DNA of 64,000 nt, from contig NZ_MTBP01000003.1 of assembly GCF_002911665.1 (NCBI RefSeq), positions 372,001 to 436,000 on the forward strand, in the 5' to 3' direction. The notes under the pieces were generated by a model. The model saw only the letters and a list, made by a program, of their open reading frames with translations, was not told the DNA's origin and did not search any database. This document shows, in pieces, positions 59,873 to 64,000 of the stretch. The translations under genes were made by a program, and so were the position numbers. The stretch is from Actinomadura rubteroloni. GTDB lineage: Bacteria; Actinomycetota; Actinomycetes; Streptosporangiales; Streptosporangiaceae. Numbering within the stretch: the first letter of the stretch is position 1; every line of letters starts with the position of its first letter.

Positions 59873-61195
59873 ATGCGGGAGTTGCTCCGGCTGGACGGCT
59901 TCCGCCGCCTGCTCGCCGGGCAGGCGGTCTCGTCCCTCGGCGACTGGATGGGCACGCTCGCGCTGATGTACTTCGTGCTGAAGCTCAGCGGGTCGACGAC
60001 CGCGATCGGCGGCGTGCTCGTGCTGCGGCTGTTCCCGTCGGCGATCGGCGCGCCGCTCGCGGCCCGCGCGGTGACGCGGTGGAACCGGCGCCGCGTGATG
60101 ATGGCCGCCGACGTGATCCGCGCGGGGATGGCGGTGCTGCTGCCGATCGTCCCGTGGCTCGGCTGGGTGTTCTTCTGGGCGTTCGCGATGGAGGTCGCGA
60201 GCCTCGCGTTCCTGCCCGCGCGCGACTCCTCGGTGCCCGTCCTCATCGGGGAGAACGACGACCCCGACCGTCCCGCCGCCGGCCGGCTCGCGCTCGCCAA
60301 CGGCCTGGTCATGGGCTTCTACTACGTGATGGTGCCGCTCGGCGCGGCGGCGTTCGGGCTGATCCACCTGGTCTCGGGCTCGGCGGCGTGGACGGGCCAC
60401 CTGGAGTACGTCGCGGTGTTCTGGGTGGACGCCGCGACGTACGTCGTGTCGTTCTTCGCGATCCGCTCGCTGCCCGACCTCGGCCCCGACGCGGCGGCCG
60501 TGCGCGCCGCCGAGCGGGAGGCGGCCAAGGAGGGGCGGAGCACGCGGCAGGGGCTGCTCGCCGCGATGCGGATCCCGATCGTCCGGGAGATCCTGCTGGC
60601 GGTCGGGATCGTCGCGCTCGGGCTCGGGTCGCTGTTCTCGCTCGGCGTGGTGTTCGTCCGGGAGGTCCTGCACGCGGGGCCGCTCGGGTTCGGCGCGCTC
60701 GTCGCGCTGTTCGGGATCGGGTTCGTGGTGGGGCTCGCGCTGCTGCGCCGCCGCACGGACGCCAACCTGCCCGCGCAGATGCGGATCGGCATCGCCGGGC
60801 AGGGCCTGGTGATCATCGCGATGGGGCTGTTCGCGTCGCTGATCTGGGGCTATCTCGCGGCGCTGCTGTTCGGCATGGCCGCCACGACCGCGCTGGTCAG
60901 CGCGATCACCCATCTCCAGGACGGGCTGACGGGCAGCGTCCGCGACGTCGCGCTCGCGGCGTTCCACGGCACGCTGCGGTTCGGGCTCGCGGTGGCGGCG
61001 CTGATCACCGGGGCGGTCGCGGACGCGCTGAAGGGCGGCGAGTACCACCTCGGGCCGCTCGGCGCGGTGGACCCGATCCAGCTCGTCCTCATCGGGTCGG
61101 GGGGCGTGGCGCTGCTCGGCAGCTTCTTCATCCGGTCGCATCCGGACGACGCCGTCCCGGCGTCCGGCCCCGACGACGGCCCGAAGGCGTCCTGA
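59873..61195 (+). CDS. MFS transporter of the DHA3 type
   Basis: At 440 residues it has 10-12 membrane helices, the start FRRLLAGQAVSSLGDWMGTLALMYF typical of EntS/MefA-like exporters, and a central loop after helix six (AAEREAAKEGRSTRQGLLAAMR). It exports an unknown small molecule. The ATG at 59873 has AAGGA seven bases upstream; a longer reading frame upstream overlaps the divergent fusion gene and is Arg-rich. Confidence 0.84.
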   Translation: MRELLRLDGFRRLLAGQAVSSLGDWMGTLALMYFVLKLSGSTTAIGGVLVLRLFPSAIGAPLAARAVTRWNRRRVMMAADVIRAGMAVLLPIVPWLGWVFFWAFAMEVASLAFLPARDSSVPVLIGENDDPDRPAAGRLALANGLVMGFYYVMVPLGAAAFGLIHLVSGSAAWTGHLEYVAVFWVDAATYVVSFFAIRSLPDLGPDAAAVRAAEREAAKEGRSTRQGLLAAMRIPIVREILLAVGIVALGLGSLFSLGVVFVREVLHAGPLGFGALVALFGIGFVVGLALLRRRTDANLPAQMRIGIAGQGLVIIAMGLFASLIWGYLAALLFGMAATTALVSAITHLQDGLTGSVRDVALAAFHGTLRFGLAVAALITGAVADALKGGEYHLGPLGAVDPIQLVLIGSGGVALLGSFFIRSHPDDAVPASGPDDGPKAS

Positions 61196-61221
61196 CCCGC
61201 GGCCCGGACGCAAATTCCACT

Positions 61222-61250
61222 ATCCTGGTAGGCAAAGTATTTACCAGGAT
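61222..61250. promoter_or_regulatory. IclR-type operator
   Basis: Perfect nine-base arms ATCCTGGTA (61222-61230) and TACCAGGAT (61242-61250) enclose an 11-base AT-rich spacer, 15 bases before the IclR start codon. Probable autoregulatory site. Confidence 0.7.
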
Positions 61251-61265
61251 GCGGGAAGGACGCGG

Positions 61266-62021
61266 ATGGCCGTAGAAGGCGCACAGGCGGTGCGCAGGGC
61301 GCTGACGATCCTGCACTGCTTCCGCGACAACGGCCCGGCGCTCGGCGCGTCCGACCTCGGCCGGCGGCTGGACCTGCCGACCTCGACCGCGCACCGGCTC
61401 GCCCGGACGCTCGTCGCGTCGGGCTTCCTGGAGCAGGACCCGGCGACGTCCCGGTTCCGGCTCGGCCCGTCCGTCGTCGAACTCGGCCAGCTCTCCTTCC
61501 ACCAGCGCGGCCTGCACCGCGCGGTGCCCGAACTGACGCAGCTCGCCCGCGTCACGTCCACGACCGTCGACCTCGCGCTGCGCGGCGGCAACGAGGTGCT
61601 GATCCTCGTCGGCGACTCGGTGCGCCGCGAGGCGGGCGTCGGCCTGCGCCGCCCGCTGCACTCGACCGCGCTCGGCAAGGTGCTCCTGGCCTGGTCGCCC
61701 GACCCGGACCTGGCCGGCCTCGGCCCGCTCCCGGCCCTCACCGACCGGACGATCGTGGACCCGTCCGAGCTGAAGTCCGAACTCGACCTCGTCCGCGAGC
61801 AGGGCTACGCGGTCAACGACGGCGAGTCGGCCGCGGGCGTGCGGACGCTGGCCGTCCCGATCCTCGACCACGCCGGCAACGCCCGCTACGCCCTGGCCCT
61901 GCGCGCGACCCCCGAACTCATCACGACCCGCTGCCTCGACTGGTACCTCACCCAGGCCCGCACCTGCGCGAAGGCCCTGGAGATCCTCCTGCTCCCCCCG
62001 GAGGAACGCCCCGCCTTCTAA
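61266..62021 (+). CDS. IclR family transcriptional regulator
   Basis: In this 251-residue regulator the winged helix is at about 6-70 (VRRALTILHCFRDNGPALGASDLGRRLDL, then STAHRLARTLVASGFLEQD), followed by the IclR ligand domain (RPLHSTALGKVLLAW, then VNDGESAAGVRTLAVPI). GGGAAGG precedes the ATG. It is convergent with the permease gene, its stop overlapping by four bases, and may control permease and dehydrogenase uptake of an amine or amino acid. Confidence 0.88.
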   Translation: MAVEGAQAVRRALTILHCFRDNGPALGASDLGRRLDLPTSTAHRLARTLVASGFLEQDPATSRFRLGPSVVELGQLSFHQRGLHRAVPELTQLARVTSTTVDLALRGGNEVLILVGDSVRREAGVGLRRPLHSTALGKVLLAWSPDPDLAGLGPLPALTDRTIVDPSELKSELDLVREQGYAVNDGESAAGVRTLAVPILDHAGNARYALALRATPELITTRCLDWYLTQARTCAKALEILLLPPEERPAF

Positions 62022-63256
62022 CGCCGCGTGACGGTGTAGAGGAGGGCGCCGGCGGCGAGGACGGCCGAGCCCGCGAGGACGGACGTGAGCGGGAGCGCGA
62101 AGGCCAGGGTGAGGCAGCCGGCCAGACCGAGGGCCGGGACGAGGCGGGGCGGGCGGCCTTCGGCGGGGGAGAGCGTCCAGGCCGACGCGTTCGCGACGGC
62201 GTAGTAGGCGAGGACGGCGAAGGACGAGAAGCCGATCGCGCCGCGCATGTCGGCGGTGGCCGCCGCGACCGCCGTGACCGCGCCGACGGCCAGTTCCGCG
62301 CGGTGGGGGACGGCGAAGCGGGGGTGGACGGCGGCGAGGAAGCCGGGCAGGTTGCGGTCGCGGGCCATCGCCAGGGTCGTGCGGGAGACCCCGAGGATCA
62401 GCGCGAGCAGCGAGCCGAGCGCGGCGACGGCGGCTCCGGCGCGGACGACCGGGGCGAGGCCGGGCAGCCCGGCGGCGCGGACGGCGTCGGCGAGCGGCGC
62501 GGTCGTCGCGGCGAGCCGTCCGCCGCCGAGCACCGACAGCGCCGCGACCGCCACCGCCGCGTACACCGCGAGCGTGATCGCCAGCGCGATCGGGACGGCG
62601 CGCGGGATCGTCCGGGCCGGGTCGCGGACCTCCTCGCCGAGCGTGGCGATCCGCGCGTATCCGGCGAACGCGAAGAACAGCAGGCCCGCCGCCCGCAGGA
62701 TCCCGCCCCACGAGGTGTCGGCGCCGAAGGAGAGGCGTGCCGCGTCGGCCTCCCCGGACGTCAGCAGCGCCACCGCGACGGTCACGAGCACCACCAGCAC
62801 CACGGCGACGATCGCCCGCGTGACCAGCGCCGACTTGTGCACGCCGACGTAGTTCACCGCCGTCAGGGCCAGCGCCGCGCCCGCCGCGACGGCGTGGGCG
62901 TGCTCGGGCCATGCATACGCGCCGACGGTCAGGGCCATCGCCGCGCACGACGCGGTCTTGCCGACGACGAAGCCCCAGCCCGCGAGGTACCCCCAGAACG
63001 GGCCGAGGCGCTCGCGGCCGTAGACGTACGTTCCGCCGGACGCGGGGTAGCGGGCCGCGAGCCGCGCCGACGACGTGGCGTTGCAGTAGGCGACGACCGC
63101 CGCGAGCGCGAGCCCGGCCAGCAGCCCCGGCCCGGCCGCCCGCGCCGCCGGGCCGAGCGCCGCGAACACGCCCGCGCCCAGCATCGCGCCGAGCCCGACC
63201 AGGACGGCGTCGGGAACGCCGAGCCGCCGCCGCAGTTCGCCGGGCGCAGAGGTCAC
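62018..63256 (-). CDS. APC family amino acid permease
   Basis: The 412-residue permease has about 12 membrane helices; helix 1 GLGAMLGAGVFAALGPAARAAG is the APC substrate-binding break, and YPASGGTYVYGRERLGPFWGYLAGW is the helix 3 motif. It imports amino acids or amines. It starts 14 bases after the dehydrogenase gene ends, so both are probably one operon. GTG start at 63256. Confidence 0.86.
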   Translation of the reverse strand: MTSAPGELRRRLGVPDAVLVGLGAMLGAGVFAALGPAARAAGPGLLAGLALAAVVAYCNATSSARLAARYPASGGTYVYGRERLGPFWGYLAGWGFVVGKTASCAAMALTVGAYAWPEHAHAVAAGAALALTAVNYVGVHKSALVTRAIVAVVLVVLVTVAVALLTSGEADAARLSFGADTSWGGILRAAGLLFFAFAGYARIATLGEEVRDPARTIPRAVPIALAITLAVYAAVAVAALSVLGGGRLAATTAPLADAVRAAGLPGLAPVVRAGAAVAALGSLLALILGVSRTTLAMARDRNLPGFLAAVHPRFAVPHRAELAVGAVTAVAAATADMRGAIGFSSFAVLAYYAVANASAWTLSPAEGRPPRLVPALGLAGCLTLAFALPLTSVLAGSAVLAAGALLYTVTRR

Positions 63257-63270
63257 GCCGCGACGATAAC

Positions 63271-64000
63271 TCAGCCGAGCGCGGTCATCACGTGCTTCAC
63301 CCGCGTGTAATCCTCCAGCGCATAGACCGACAGATCCTTGCCATAACCGGACTTCTTGAACCCGCCGTGCGGCATCTCCGCGACCAGCGGGATGTGGCAG
63401 TTCACCCACACGCAGCCGAAGTCGAGCCGGGCGGTGCAGCGCATGGCGCGCGCGTGGTCGCGCGTCCACACCGACGACGCGAGCCCGTACTCCACGCCGT
63501 TGGCGAGCGCGATCGCCTCGGACTCGTCCGCGAACGGCTGGACGGTGATGACCGGCCCGAACACCTCGTTCTGGACGATCTCGTCGTCCTGCCGCACGTC
63601 GGAGACGACCGTCGGCGCGTAGAAGAACCCGCGCTCGCCGACCCGCGCGCCGCCGGTCTCGACCCGGGCGTGCGCGGGCAGCCGGTCCACGAACCCGGCG
63701 ACCTTGGCCAGGTGCGCGGCGGAGATCAGCGGCCCGTAGGCGACGTCCTCGCCGGGCGCGCCGGTACGGGTCCGCGCGGCGACCTCGGCGAGCGCGGCGG
63801 TGAACTCCTCGTGCGCGCTCCGCTCCACGAGCACGCGGGTCGCGGCCGTGCAGTCCTGCCCGGCGTTGAAGAACCCGGCCTCGGCGATGGCCTCGGCCGC
63901 CGCGCCGAGGTCGGCGTCGGCGAACACGACCACGGGCGCCTTGCCGCCGAGTTCGAGGTGGACGCGCCGGACGTCCGCCGCCGCCGTCCCCGCCACCTCG
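63271..64000 (-). CDS. Aldehyde dehydrogenase, aminobutyraldehyde type, N-terminus beyond the window
   Basis: The visible 243 residues are the C-terminal half of an NAD-dependent aldehyde dehydrogenase: ELGGKAP with the general base Glu, GQDCTA with the catalytic Cys, EVFGPVI and CVWVNCHIPLVAEMPHGGFKKSGYGKDL. The last segment is typical of gamma-aminobutyraldehyde or betaine aldehyde dehydrogenases. With the permease it suggests putrescine or polyamine degradation. Confidence 0.85.
   Translation of the reverse strand, partial: EVAGTAAADVRRVHLELGGKAPVVVFADADLGAAAEAIAEAGFFNAGQDCTAATRVLVERSAHEEFTAALAEVAARTRTGAPGEDVAYGPLISAAHLAKVAGFVDRLPAHARVETGGARVGERGFFYAPTVVSDVRQDDEIVQNEVFGPVITVQPFADESEAIALANGVEYGLASSVWTRDHARAMRCTARLDFGCVWVNCHIPLVAEMPHGGFKKSGYGKDLSVYALEDYTRVKHVMTALG

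Noticed and set aside
1..64000. CRISPR arrays, insertion sequences, prophage genes, rRNA genes
   Set aside because: No regularly spaced repeats, transposase, integrase, terminal inverted repeats or phage structural genes were recognised anywhere in the window.

Overview
The window reads as chromosomal DNA of a high-GC filamentous actinomycete. GC content is very high throughout, GTG starts are frequent, neighbouring genes often overlap by 4 or 1 bases (GTGA, TGATG), and the gene families are typical of the group: XRE/DUF397 pair, LAL-type LuxR regulator, DnaE2/ImuA'/ImuB mutasome, MpaB-type protein, CGNR zinc finger, GMC oxidase with hydrolase, hopanoid operon. Thermomonosporaceae/Actinomadura would fit, but that is inference. 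I see no insertion sequence, prophage, CRISPR array or rRNA.

Layout. 0-9.5 kb: a truncated gene and a divergent GAF/winged-helix regulator, a histidine phosphatase, two small membrane proteins, a NERD protein, the helicase HrpB with an inserted repeat-built linker, a TetR regulator with an unknown partner, and a class III cyclase-like protein. 9.5-18.5 kb: twin hairpins with one loop, a GMC oxidoreductase coupled to an alpha/beta hydrolase whose nucleophile is Cys, a large LuxR regulator, a second histidine phosphatase, a small secreted protein and an MpaB-type protein divergent from a TetR regulator. 19-27 kb: ribokinase, a PH-like membrane protein, a thiolase behind two palindromic sites followed by an HxlR regulator, a four-gene ABC importer and Ppx. 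27-37.5 kb: a receptor Ser/Thr kinase, dnaE2, a GlxA/FtrA-type regulator, a drug exporter, and imuB and imuA' with a perfect SOS box before imuA'.

37.5-49 kb: a paralogue of the cyclase-like protein lies opposite an XRE/DUF397 pair. A TetR regulator with an LmrA/YxaF-type operator follows an aromatic acid exporter. Then comes a co-directional run: zinc-ribbon SDR, leucine-rich repeat protein, ankyrin protein, MoxR ATPase, HExxH-VWA protein, PPOX protein and CGNR protein. Its first five genes are tightly packed or overlapping and look like one functional unit without a known job. An Ala-like tRNA with a malformed anticodon arm sits just upstream.

49-57 kb: a hopanoid operon (hpnC, hpnD, hpnE, polyprenyl synthase, hpnF, hpnG, hpnH) takes FPP to adenosylhopane and on towards ribosylhopane; HpnH and HpnG attach and trim the side chain. 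57-64 kb: an SDR and a PAP2-WS/DGAT fusion that may make neutral lipid, an MFS exporter, an IclR regulator behind a perfect inverted repeat, an amino acid permease and a truncated aminoaldehyde dehydrogenase.

The strongest candidates for something undescribed are the MoxR/VWA/ankyrin/LRR/SDR cassette, the two cyclase-like paralogues with altered substrate-site residues, and the same-loop twin hairpins.
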